DNA from: an uncultured Chloroflexota bacterium
Lineage (GTDB): Bacteria > Chloroflexota > Limnocylindria > Limnocylindrales > CSP1-4
Length of the DNA: 6,956 nt
Assembly (NCBI GenBank): GCA_903930745.1
Contig: CAIYZX010000203.1
Coordinates: forward strand, 1-6,956
Direction of reading: 5' to 3'
This document shows positions 1 through 6,233 of this stretch, piece after piece. Numbering within the stretch: position 1 is the stretch's first letter; the number at the start of each line of letters is the position of its first letter. A program made the position numbers and the translations under genes. The notes under the pieces are model-generated. The model was not told the origin of the DNA. It worked only from the letters and a program-made list of their open reading frames with translations, and did no database searches.

Positions 1-105
1 CAGGGCGGCTCCACGGACCACGCCGAGTGGATCCCGCTGGCGGATCTGCCCACGATCCCGGCGATGTCGCTGCTGGACTGGGCGCGAGGCGTGGTGGGGA
101 GATAA
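1..105 (+). CDS. C-terminal end of a probable Nudix hydrolase (partial, 5' end outside window)
   Basis: The window opens inside a plus-strand reading frame of 34 codons that ends in TAA at 103-105. The peptide begins QGGSTDHAEWIPLADLP. A Gly-Gly-Ser/Thr-Asp-x-Ala-x-Trp-x-Pro-Leu-x-x-Leu pattern is typical of the region after the Nudix box in Nudix (NUDT/MutT-like) hydrolases, where it forms the last strand and the loop leading into the C-terminal helix. The catalytic Nudix box (GX5EX7REUXEEXGU) would lie upstream and is not in the window, so the substrate cannot be judged. Codon use is GC-rich at third positions and looks like the peptidase genes further right, not the lower-GC region that follows. 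A different family with a similar tail remains possible. The family call is an inference from a short C-terminal fragment. Confidence 0.6.
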   Translation, partial: QGGSTDHAEWIPLADLPTIPAMSLLDWARGVVGR

Positions 106-625
106 GCCCAGACATCTCAACTTGCCGATTTCGGCTCAGGCGAGGTCTCAGGCAGGCACGCATACGCGTCCATCGGTTGGCCCGCCAGTGGGCTCGGTTC
201 CGGCGATCGGATCCATTCCGGATCGGGAACAGTGGATCCTGCACGCACGCGCCACTTCACGTTCCGCCTAGACGATCGCATACGATGCGAATGCGGCGTC
301 GGTCCGCTGTCCGACGGGAGGTCGCGCACGATCTCGCCAAAGCCCCCATTCTGGTCGGCTTCACGCCCGCGCTAGATCACGACCCGAACCGGGCTGCCTG
401 CCGCAGGATGGTCAACGACCACTCCGACGGCCTCGGCATGGTCTTAGTTGGCGCTGCCGACAGCCTCTTGTCCCGCGCCGAGGGTGCCGTCGCTGAGCAG
501 GCGCCCCTGGTCCTCGTGATCCGAAGCGAGACTTGGACATACGCCGGGGACATCCCGCCCCCCAAGCACTTGCGACTGCGCCCATGCCGCCACCCCTTAG
601 TGCCGAAGGTCGCCTACCTGGCCTG
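106..625. other. 520-base stretch without a supportable gene
   Basis: This is the space between the Nudix-like gene and the end of the VanZ-family gene, which is read towards it. I found no tRNA-like structure and no convincing terminator. A plus-strand frame is open from ATG 285 to a stop at 783-785. Its codons between about 315 and 525 are GC-rich at third positions and read as plausible protein (for example LAKAPILVGFTPALDHD), but I recognise no family and the frame runs 160 bases into the opposing VanZ gene. It could be a decayed gene remnant or chance, because stop codons are rare in GC-rich DNA. A short perfect inverted repeat (TCGCAT-ACG-ATGCGA) lies at 276-290 and overlaps that ATG. 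Confidence 0.4.
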
Positions 626-1219
626 TCAGTGTGTTCCAGGGTCCTCGACTCGCACGCTGACTCCGTCCTGCCGCCCGAGAACCACGTCCATGGATCGGCC
701 AGACATGCGGAACGCGAGGTACCCGATCGCTGTGCCAATAGTGTTAAGAATGACGTCGTCGATGTCAGCCGTCCGGTACGTGTAGCCCAGCCAAGACGAA
801 ATGAGCCACTGCGCCAATTCGACGGCGCAACTCACAAGGGTTCCGGCGATGACCACTCGCCGAGCAGACGTGCCCTTGGTCGCAATCGAGGCCGCGAAGA
901 ACCCGAATGGCAGGAACATCACGACGTTCGCGATCAGGACCCGCAGCTGTGGTCCATCGATCCCATCGCGGACGGCTGGGACGATGGTCGCCAAGGGCAC
1001 GAGGTTGTTGCCCAGGAACTGTGACGATCGCTCGTTCTCGATCAACGCCTGCTGGTATGGCAAGGGAAAGAGCGTGACCGCGCCGACGCCCAAACCCCAG
1101 GTGCTGAGCGCAAGGTAGATCAAGAACATTCCGAGACCGACCTTTCGGCGCCTCGCAACGACGGCTGCAGCGAGGGCAAGGAACGGCGCAGCAAGCAGGA
1201 GAATTCCGCCACTGATCAC
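626..1219 (-). CDS. VanZ-family integral membrane protein
   Basis: This is a 197-residue membrane protein of the VanZ-like family (Pfam VanZ). The founding member contributes to teicoplanin resistance; most members have no known function and probably act at the cell envelope. Hydrophobic segments lie near residues 5-22, 28-51, 94-111, 121-140 and 154-170. Family hallmarks are present: NVVMFLPFG at 98-106, a Glu-x-x-Gln pair at 134-137, and the conserved TADIDDVILNTIGTAIGY loop and helix at about 150-167. The charged tail after residue 172 is probably cytoplasmic. The start is GTG at 1217-1219, supported by GGAG seven bases upstream (CTCC at 1227-1230 on the plus strand). It is downstream of, and in the same direction as, the secreted-protein gene, with a strong hairpin between them, so it may be the second gene of an attenuated operon. 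Its composition is less GC-rich than the peptidase genes. Confidence 0.85.
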   Translation of the reverse strand: MISGGILLLAAPFLALAAAVVARRRKVGLGMFLIYLALSTWGLGVGAVTLFPLPYQQALIENERSSQFLGNNLVPLATIVPAVRDGIDGPQLRVLIANVVMFLPFGFFAASIATKGTSARRVVIAGTLVSCAVELAQWLISSWLGYTYRTADIDDVILNTIGTAIGYLAFRMSGRSMDVVLGRQDGVSVRVEDPGTH

Positions 1220-1232
1220 AGGTCTGCTCCAG

Positions 1233-1266
1233 GCTGGCTGGAGGGGGCAGGCCCCCTCCAGCCAGC
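1233..1266 (-). terminator. Perfect 15-bp hairpin between the two minus-strand genes (terminator or attenuator)
   Basis: The arms 1233-1247 and 1252-1266 are exactly complementary over 15 bp, with a four-base loop (CAGG). The stem is very GC-rich. It starts 16 bases past the stop codon of the secreted-protein gene in the minus direction and ends three bases before the Shine-Dalgarno sequence of the VanZ gene. No T-run follows on either strand, so it is not a classical intrinsic terminator. It may act as a U-less terminator, as an mRNA-stabilising end, or by lowering expression of the downstream gene. The structure is seen directly; the role is inferred. Confidence 0.6.
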
Positions 1267-1282
1267 GGTGTTCGCGGTTCTG

Positions 1283-1714
1283 CTAGTTCGAGAACATGTG
1301 GACGTCACTGCTCTGAACTCTCACGCCGTCGTTTGCCTTCTCGAAGCGGAACCAGTAGTCCCCACTCCCCACGTTCGTCCACCTGCCCGATCCGAATCCG
1401 TCACGCCGCACCAACACCGAACCGATGAAGTCGTCGTTGCAGATGAACAGCACGCAGCTGTGGCGGTAGAGCTTGATCGTATAGGTCTTGATGTTGGCGC
1501 CCGGAGCACTCGAGACCGAGTTGAGTTCGATGTTCATGTTGCTGTGGTCGTAGGACCGGACCGCCCCATTGAGAGCAACGGTGAAGTCAACCGTCGACCA
1601 GTAACTACTGGCCAGAGCCATTCCAGGCAGTACCACACGAAGCATGCTCGCCGCCACGAGAGCCGCCCGAAGACGCTCGAACCTTGTCCAATCACGCAAT
1701 CCCGTTCCCTCCAT
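1283..1714 (-). CDS. Small secreted protein of unknown function
   Basis: This 143-residue protein is read from ATG at 1712-1714, preceded by GAGAG with a seven-base spacer. A TTG at 1754-1756 would add 14 residues but would place a poor N-terminus ahead of the export signal. The N-terminus looks like a Sec signal peptide: basic residues at 11-16 (RFERLR), a hydrophobic stretch at about 17-35 interrupted by Arg26, and a likely signal peptidase I site after ALA at 33-35. The predicted mature part is about 108 residues, rich in alternating polar and hydrophobic residues, Ser, Asn and aromatics, which suggests a beta-sheet domain. It has two cysteines, Cys87 and Cys92, which could pair outside the cell. 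A motif GRWTNVGSGDYWFRFEKAND lies at about 110-129. I do not recognise a characterised family; small secreted proteins with a similar W-x-x-V-G-x-G-x-Y-x-F ending seem familiar from Gram-positive bacteria, but I cannot name one. It is likely cotranscribed with, or upstream of, the VanZ gene. Confidence 0.65.
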   Translation of the reverse strand: MEGTGLRDWTRFERLRAALVAASMLRVVLPGMALASSYWSTVDFTVALNGAVRSYDHSNMNIELNSVSSAPGANIKTYTIKLYRHSCVLFICNDDFIGSVLVRRDGFGSGRWTNVGSGDYWFRFEKANDGVRVQSSDVHMFSN

Positions 1715-1745
1715 TCGCCGGCTCTCGGTAAGCCACGTCGTTAAA

Positions 1746-1789
1746 TACAGTACCAAAGTGCTACCAGTTAGTACATCGTTCGTACACGC
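1746..1789. promoter_or_regulatory. Helically phased TAC direct repeats upstream of the secreted-protein gene
   Basis: TAC occurs at 1751, 1762, 1772 and 1783, so the spacings are 11, 10 and 11 bases (one more lies at 1746). The first two copies extend to TACCA. On the minus strand the repeats read xxxxGTA, about one per helical turn, and lie 30-70 bases upstream of the ATG at 1714. Tandem repeats on one face of the helix are typical of cooperative activator sites, such as those of SARP-type regulators. The local sequence is AT-richer than its surroundings. No regulator gene is in the window, so the role is inference. Confidence 0.35.
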
Positions 1790-1839
1790 GAGGACGCTCG
1801 GGGAGCCATCTCTTCTCGCGAGGAAATCGACCGTAGACC

Positions 1840-1869
1840 TCTATACCCCTGCATTGTTGCCCCGGTCAC
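1840..1869 (-). promoter_or_regulatory. Possible sigma-70 type promoter for the minus-strand pair
   Basis: On the minus strand, GTGACC (1864-1869) and TATAGA (1840-1845) are separated by 18 bases; each matches the -35 and -10 consensus at four of six positions. Use of this promoter would give a leader of about 120 bases before the ATG at 1714, and the phased TAC repeats would lie within that leader. If the repeats are instead an activator site, the promoter would be nearer, around TGTATT on the minus strand just left of 1751. The match is modest, so this is a weak call. Confidence 0.22.
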
Positions 1870-1898
1870 TGCTGTATGCAGTCAACGGTCCGGCGCGG

Positions 1899-1920
1899 AT
1901 AAGCGGCACATAAGCGGCGC
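1899..1920 (+). repeat. Tandem 11-bp direct repeat upstream of the S9 peptidase gene
   Basis: Two copies of an 11-base unit stand directly head to tail at 1899-1909 and 1910-1920 (ATAAGCGGCAC and ATAAGCGGCGC, 10 of 11 identical). They end four bases before the proposed -10 hexamer TACCCT at 1925-1930, so they cover the place where the -35 element should be. Direct repeats one helical turn apart in this position suggest the binding site of an activator contacting RNA polymerase. The repeat itself is certain; its function is inferred. Confidence 0.5.
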
Positions 1921-1924
1921 GCGT

Positions 1925-1930
1925 TACCCT
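1925..1930 (+). promoter_or_regulatory. Candidate -10 element of a leaderless S9 peptidase transcript
   Basis: TACCCT fits the TANNNT pattern and is followed by seven bases and then the ATG at 1938. This is the spacing expected if transcription begins at or next to the start codon. No Shine-Dalgarno sequence is seen in those bases (CTGGCCC). The gene at 6327 has nearly the same arrangement (TACCAT, eight bases, ATG). Confidence 0.4.
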
Positions 1931-1937
1931 CTGGCCC

Positions 1938-3794
1938 ATGCCCGACATGCCGCCGATGCCCGCCTGGGAGCGCCGCTTCCGCTCGCCCATCCTTTCCTTC
2001 CCCGCCTGGTCCGCGGATGACCCGGACCGGCTGGTGATCGCCTCCACGGAGAGCGGCTCGTACCAGCTCCACGCGTGGGACCGCCGCACCGGCGAGCGGC
2101 GCCAGGTCACGCATGACCCGGTGGGCGTGCTGTCCGGCGTGCCGTCCCTCGATGGGACCGGCGTCATCTGGTTCCACGACGCCACGGGTGCCGAGACGGG
2201 CCGGTACGTGACCGCGCCGTTCGCGGAGGCCGTCGCGCCGGAGCCCCTGCTGGGCGGTGAGCCGGAGGGCTGGTCCGAAGGGCTGGCGCAGGGCCGCCGC
2301 CACACCGTGGTGGCCACGGCCACGAACGACCGGTACTCGGTCTGGGTGTCTGACAACGGGGCGGAGGTCCGCCTGCTGCACGAGCACGAGCAGCCGCTGG
2401 CGCTCATCGGGGCGGAGGGCGCTGGCGCCCGGTCCGGCCGAAGCGCGCTGTCCGCGGACGAGCGGCTGGTGGCGCTGCAGGTGATGGAGGACGGGGACGT
2501 GCTGCACGCCTCGGTCCGGTCCATGGACGTCGTCACGGGCGAGTCCCTGGCGGAGCTCAAGGACGAGGGCCTGGAGGTGGAGGGCTTCGGCTTCTCCCCG
2601 GTCCCGGGCGATGACCGCGTGACGGTGAGCCTGGAGCGGACCGGCGAGCACCGGCCGGCCATCTGGAACGCCCGCACGGGCGAGCTCGTGGTGCTGGACG
2701 TGGCGCTCACGGGCGAGGTGGAGCCCGTGGCGTGGTGGCCGGACGCATCGGCGATCCTGCTTCTCCAGCTGGAGGCCGGGCGGCACCGGCTGCACCGCTA
2801 CGAGCTGGCGTCGGGCGCCATCAAGACGCTGGACACCATCAACGGGTCCATCACCGGCGCCGCGGTCCGCCCGGACGGCGAGGTCTGGTATCGCGCCCAC
2901 AACGGCGAGCACCCGGCACGGCTGCTCCGCGTTGGCTCCACGGAGCCCCTGCTGGAGCCGGACGGCCCGCGCGCACCGCAGGGTCACGCAATGGAGACCT
3001 GGTGGTTCACGAACCCGCACGGGCAGCGGGTCCACGGCTTCCTGCTCCACCCGGTGGACGCGGGCGACGGCCCCCTGCCGGTGATGCTCCGCGTCCACGG
3101 CGGCCCGCACTCGCTGGACATGGACCGCTGGGCGCCGGATGTGGCCGCGCACGTGGACGCGGGCTTCCTCGTGGCGATGGTCAACTACCGCGGCTCCACG
3201 GGCTTCGGCCAGGCATGGCGGGACGAGCTCACGGGCAACGTGGGCTTCCTTGAGCTCGAAGACATCCTCGCAGGCCTGGATGACCTGGTGACGCGCGGCC
3301 TCGCGGATCCCTCGCGCGTCGTGCTGGCCGGCTGGTCCTGGGGCGGCTACGTCACGCTCCTTGGCGCGGGCCGGCACCCGGACCGGTTCGCCAGCCTGAT
3401 CGCCGGCGTCCCGGTGGCGGACTACGTGGCGGCGTACGAGGACGAGGCCCCGGGCCTCCAGGCGCTGGACAGGGCGCTCTTCTCCGGTACCCCGGAGACC
3501 GTGCCGGACCTGTACCGGGAGCGGAACCCCATCACGTACGTGGATGCGGTGGCGGCGCCCCTGCTGATCCTCGCGGGCGTCAACGACAGCCGCTGCCCCA
3601 TCCGCCAGGTGTGGAACTACGTGGGCCGCCTGCGCGAGCGGGGCGTGGAGCCCCGCGTGTACACGTACAACACGGGCCACGCCTCCTTCGACATCGACGA
3701 GCGCGTCCGCCAGACCGCCATCGTGCTGGACTTCCTGGCCGCCACGGTGCCGGGTGCCCGTCGCCTGGACGGCTTGGACGCTCACCTGTCGTGA
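1938..3794 (+). CDS. S9 family serine peptidase (prolyl oligopeptidase superfamily)
   Basis: This 618-residue protein has the two-part layout of S9 peptidases: a beta-propeller-like N-terminal part (about residues 25-330) that limits access to short peptides, and a C-terminal alpha/beta-hydrolase (about 365-610). The catalytic triad is complete: Ser467 in GWSWGGY (GxSxGG motif), Asp550 in LILAGVNDSRCP, and His581 in NTGHASFD. HGGPH at 387-391 supplies the oxyanion-hole region. It most resembles the acylaminoacyl/dipeptidyl peptidase-like S9 branch; the exact cleavage preference cannot be read from the sequence. There is no signal peptide, so it is probably cytoplasmic and acts in peptide turnover. 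ATG 1938 is chosen because it fits the leaderless promoter just upstream; ATGs at 1947 and 1956 are alternatives without a better ribosome site. The stop codon overlaps the next gene by four bases (GTGA), which suggests coupled translation. A long minus-strand open frame across it is a high-GC shadow. Confidence 0.93.
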   Translation: MPDMPPMPAWERRFRSPILSFPAWSADDPDRLVIASTESGSYQLHAWDRRTGERRQVTHDPVGVLSGVPSLDGTGVIWFHDATGAETGRYVTAPFAEAVAPEPLLGGEPEGWSEGLAQGRRHTVVATATNDRYSVWVSDNGAEVRLLHEHEQPLALIGAEGAGARSGRSALSADERLVALQVMEDGDVLHASVRSMDVVTGESLAELKDEGLEVEGFGFSPVPGDDRVTVSLERTGEHRPAIWNARTGELVVLDVALTGEVEPVAWWPDASAILLLQLEAGRHRLHRYELASGAIKTLDTINGSITGAAVRPDGEVWYRAHNGEHPARLLRVGSTEPLLEPDGPRAPQGHAMETWWFTNPHGQRVHGFLLHPVDAGDGPLPVMLRVHGGPHSLDMDRWAPDVAAHVDAGFLVAMVNYRGSTGFGQAWRDELTGNVGFLELEDILAGLDDLVTRGLADPSRVVLAGWSWGGYVTLLGAGRHPDRFASLIAGVPVADYVAAYEDEAPGLQALDRALFSGTPETVPDLYRERNPITYVDAVAAPLLILAGVNDSRCPIRQVWNYVGRLRERGVEPRVYTYNTGHASFDIDERVRQTAIVLDFLAATVPGARRLDGLDAHLS

Positions 3795-4009
3795 CGGAGT
3801 CCGCTGCCGCGCGTCGGCAGCCGTCGTCTGGCCAGCTCACGGTCACTGAGCGAGCCATGACGGTCATGGACCCGCTCTACGTGGACACCTGGCTCACGCA
3901 GCCGGTGTCGTCCCTCGACGGCGATCGGCCCGTGGACCGAATCGCGTCAGGCGATGCAGGGTCCGTGCTGCGTGTCCTCGCCCGGCTGGAGAACGACACG
4001 TTTCTGTAG
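3791..4009 (+). CDS. Short orphan protein with DUF2384-like (Xre/MbcA/ParS antitoxin) C-terminal domain
   Basis: A 72-codon frame starts at GTG 3791, overlapping the peptidase stop as GTGA, and ends in TAG at 4007-4009. ATG 3857 is an alternative start giving 50 residues. Residues about 20-72 match the pattern of the C-terminal toxin-binding domain of Xre/MbcA/ParS antitoxins: an E-R-A helix, DTWLTQP at 32-38, SLDGDRP at 41-47, a SGDA turn, then VLRVLARLENDTFL at the end, comparable to the family's usual L-x-R-I-x-x-G-x-[FY] ending. Family members normally have about 110-160 residues with an N-terminal helix-turn-helix; that part is missing here and the first 19 residues look unstructured. 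The usual RES-domain toxin partner is absent; a convergent peptidase gene follows after 30 bases. It may be a free-standing binding domain or the remnant of a decayed toxin-antitoxin locus. Third positions are GC-rich as in real genes. The domain call is by eye. Confidence 0.55.
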   Translation: MTESAAARRQPSSGQLTVTERAMTVMDPLYVDTWLTQPVSSLDGDRPVDRIASGDAGSVLRVLARLENDTFL

Positions 4010-4039
4010 GCCAGCCCTGCGGCGGGACCGGCCCCTGGG

Positions 4040-6181
4040 CTACCTGCCCGCGCGGTTGCGCGGCTTCGGCGGCAGCTTCGTCTCGCCCTTGACCAGGAAG
4101 TGCGTGAACCAGTCGTGGACGGCCACCAGGTTCTCCGCGCGCCGGAACGGCGTGCCGGACCGGGTGAGCTCGTGGCTCTCCGAGGGCACCCGCATGAAGC
4201 GCACCGGGCGACGCTGTGACCGCAGCACGGTGAACAGCATCTCCGCCTGACCGATGGTGCAGCGCAGGTCCTCCTCTGCGTGCTGGATCAGCAGCGGCGT
4301 TCGGATGTTCGTGGCCCGGGAGATCGGCGAGATCGCGTAGAAGTAGTCCGCGTCCTCCCAGGGCAGGCGGCCGAACTCCTGACGACACCACTCCGCCGAC
4401 GAGATGTCGCCGGTGAGGAAGAGCAGCCGCATGTCCACCACGGAGCGGGCGGTGAACGCCGCCTTGAAGCGGTCCGTGCTGCCCACGATCCAGTTGGTGA
4501 GGTAGCCACCGTACGAGCCGCCGGTGACGCCCAGGCGGTCCGGGTCCGCGAGGCCGTCCGCGATCGCCGCATCGACGCCCGCGAGGACGTCCGCCATCGG
4601 CCCGTCGCCCCAGTCGCAGAGGTTGGCGCGATTGAACGCCTCGCCGTACCCCTCGGAGCCACGCGGGTTGGACGCCAGGACGGAGATGCCGGCGCCGGCG
4701 AGGATCTGCCACTCCAGGATCGGCGCCCAGCCGTACAGCGTGTGCGGGCCACCGTGGATCTGGAGGACCATCGGCCGGGTCCCCTCGCCCGCGGGGTAGA
4801 GCCAGCCCTGGATCTCGCGGCCGTCGCTCTGCCAGCGGCGCTCCACCGGCATGACCCAGGCGATCTCCGCGGCCAGCGCGTCGTTGAGGTGCGTGATGCG
4901 GTGGACCTTGTGCGAGGCGCCCTCCTCGTCCACCTTGAACGTGATGATCTCGGGCATCTCCGTGGGCGCGGAGCGGACCACCGCCACCACGTCCTTGTGC
5001 CCCTTGCCGGCCTTGCCGCCCGCGGGCACCGCCGTCCAGCCGGCCAGGTAGTGCCGGTCGTTGGTCAGGCGAACCGGCGTGCCACCGGCCAGCGCCACGC
5101 TCCAGAGCTCGTACGAGCCCTCGATGGGCGCCGTGAACAGCACGCGCTTCCCGTCGCCGGTGACGACGCAGCCGCCCTCCGCGCCGATCGCGATGTCGCT
5201 GTTCATGCCCGCCCAGGGCATCAGGTCGCTGTCCGCCAGCAGGTCACGCCCGCCACCACGGCCCGCCTCGGAGCCGTCCGCCGCGAAGACCCAGAGGCTG
5301 GTCCGGTACGCGGCGCGCGGGAAGCGGTCGCCGAAGACCACGAGGTGCCGGCCGTCACGCGTCCAGGTTGGGGTGCCAAAGACCGCATCCTTGCCCGCGA
5401 CGACGGTGGTGATGGCGCCCGAGGCCACGTCCACCACGAAGACGCCGGAACGGAACGTGAGATCCGGGTTGGTGTCGCGGTTCGCAGCGAACGCGATGCG
5501 CGTGCCGTCCGGCGACCAGGCGGGCGCCGCCTCGCCACCGGGCTTCGCGACCAGCTCGCGGGCCTCGCCCGTGGCCACGTCCACCACCCAGAGATGGGCC
5601 TCCTGGTCGTCCACGAAGCCCGCGCCGTTGAACTGGTAGCCCAGGTGGTCGATGTAGCGGAAATCGGACAGGGGTGCGGCGCCCGGCTTGGGGTCCTCGG
5701 GGCGGTTGCGCCGCTTGCGGTCCTCCTTGATCGTGGCGCCCAGCGACGACGTCAGGATCGCCAGCTTCGAGCCGTCCGGCGACCACTCGAACGCATCCAC
5801 GCCCCGCGGCAGGTCCGTGAGCCGGCGCGCCTCGCCACCGCCCAGCGGCAGCAGGTGGACCTGCGCCACGTCATGGCGGTCCTTCGCGTCCTTGGGCCGG
5901 TCCGGCTCCTCCTCCACCGCGACGCGCCGGTCCGAGATGAACGCCAGCGTCCGGCCGTCCGGGCTGAACCGCGGCGAGCGGTCCGTGCGGGCGCCCAGCG
6001 TGACCTGGCGCGCGTCCGCGGAACCGTTCGCGGGCCCCATCCAGATGGCGTGGCGATACCCGTCCTTGCCGGGCGACGAACGCCGAACCGTGAACGCGAC
6101 GGTCTCGCCGTCCGGCGAGAGCGCGGGCTCGAAGGGAACGGCGAGGCGGTAGACGTCGTCCGGCTGGGCAGGTCGTGCCAC
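4040..6181 (-). CDS. S9 family peptidase, acylaminoacyl-peptidase/dipeptidyl-peptidase-like
   Basis: This 713-residue protein has a WD40-like propeller with repeated SPDG strands (SPDGETVAF at about residue 22, then FSPDGRTLAFISD, WSPDGSKLAIL and WSPDGTRIAFAANRD) up to about residue 430. A C-terminal prolyl-oligopeptidase hydrolase domain follows (about 460-700). The catalytic residues are Ser556 in GGSYGGY, Asp638 in QHAEEDLRC and His670 in SESHEL; HGGPH at 476-480 is part of the oxyanion region. This set is typical of S9C enzymes, which remove acylated residues or dipeptides from short peptides. No signal peptide is present, so a cytoplasmic role in peptide catabolism is likely. The start is GTG at 6179-6181, with a strong AGGAGG five bases upstream (CCTCCT at 6187-6192 on the plus strand), unlike the two plus-strand genes that seem leaderless. 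The gene converges with the 1938-4009 pair and diverges from the ligase-like gene at 6327. The tail after about residue 698 is Lys/Pro/Arg-rich. Confidence 0.95.
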   Translation of the reverse strand: MARPAQPDDVYRLAVPFEPALSPDGETVAFTVRRSSPGKDGYRHAIWMGPANGSADARQVTLGARTDRSPRFSPDGRTLAFISDRRVAVEEEPDRPKDAKDRHDVAQVHLLPLGGGEARRLTDLPRGVDAFEWSPDGSKLAILTSSLGATIKEDRKRRNRPEDPKPGAAPLSDFRYIDHLGYQFNGAGFVDDQEAHLWVVDVATGEARELVAKPGGEAAPAWSPDGTRIAFAANRDTNPDLTFRSGVFVVDVASGAITTVVAGKDAVFGTPTWTRDGRHLVVFGDRFPRAAYRTSLWVFAADGSEAGRGGGRDLLADSDLMPWAGMNSDIAIGAEGGCVVTGDGKRVLFTAPIEGSYELWSVALAGGTPVRLTNDRHYLAGWTAVPAGGKAGKGHKDVVAVVRSAPTEMPEIITFKVDEEGASHKVHRITHLNDALAAEIAWVMPVERRWQSDGREIQGWLYPAGEGTRPMVLQIHGGPHTLYGWAPILEWQILAGAGISVLASNPRGSEGYGEAFNRANLCDWGDGPMADVLAGVDAAIADGLADPDRLGVTGGSYGGYLTNWIVGSTDRFKAAFTARSVVDMRLLFLTGDISSAEWCRQEFGRLPWEDADYFYAISPISRATNIRTPLLIQHAEEDLRCTIGQAEMLFTVLRSQRRPVRFMRVPSESHELTRSGTPFRRAENLVAVHDWFTHFLVKGETKLPPKPRNRAGR

Positions 6182-6186
6182 GAGAT

Positions 6187-6192
6187 CCTCCT
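6187..6192 (-). promoter_or_regulatory. Strong Shine-Dalgarno that fixes the GTG start of the 713-aa peptidase
   Basis: On the minus strand AGGAGG is followed by five bases (ATCTC) and GTG at 6179-6181. This is a full-consensus site at ideal spacing, so translation most likely begins at this GTG. It also means this gene has an mRNA leader, in contrast with the neighbouring divergent gene. Confidence 0.85.
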
Positions 6193-6233
6193 GGCGCCGG
6201 GTGACGACGGCGCGATGCCCGGATCACGGGGCG

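Noticed and set aside
617..640. Hairpin CCTGG/CCAGG at the end of the VanZ gene
   Set aside because: A five-base stem with a 14-base loop and no T-run is expected by chance in this composition.
533..1024. Plus-strand frame opposite the VanZ-family gene
   Set aside because: The minus frame carries clear VanZ motifs and membrane segments; the plus frame is charged and shows nothing recognisable.
1268..1744. Plus-strand frame opposite the secreted-protein gene
   Set aside because: No export signal, domain or ribosome site; the minus frame has a signal peptide, a Shine-Dalgarno sequence and a sensible protein composition.
1754..1756. TTG as the start of the secreted protein
   Set aside because: It would add 14 residues ahead of the signal peptide and lacks a ribosome site; ATG 1714 has GAGAG at seven bases and a better export signal.
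1866..3785. 639-residue open frame on the minus strand opposite the first S9 peptidase
   Set aside because: The composition is dominated by Arg, His, Ala, Gly and Val with no family motif. It lies wholly opposite a gene with a complete catalytic triad and is a typical shadow of GC-rich coding DNA.
4010..4039. Bidirectional terminator between the convergent genes
   Set aside because: Only a five-base AGCCC/GGGCT pairing with a long loop is seen and there is no T-run on either side.
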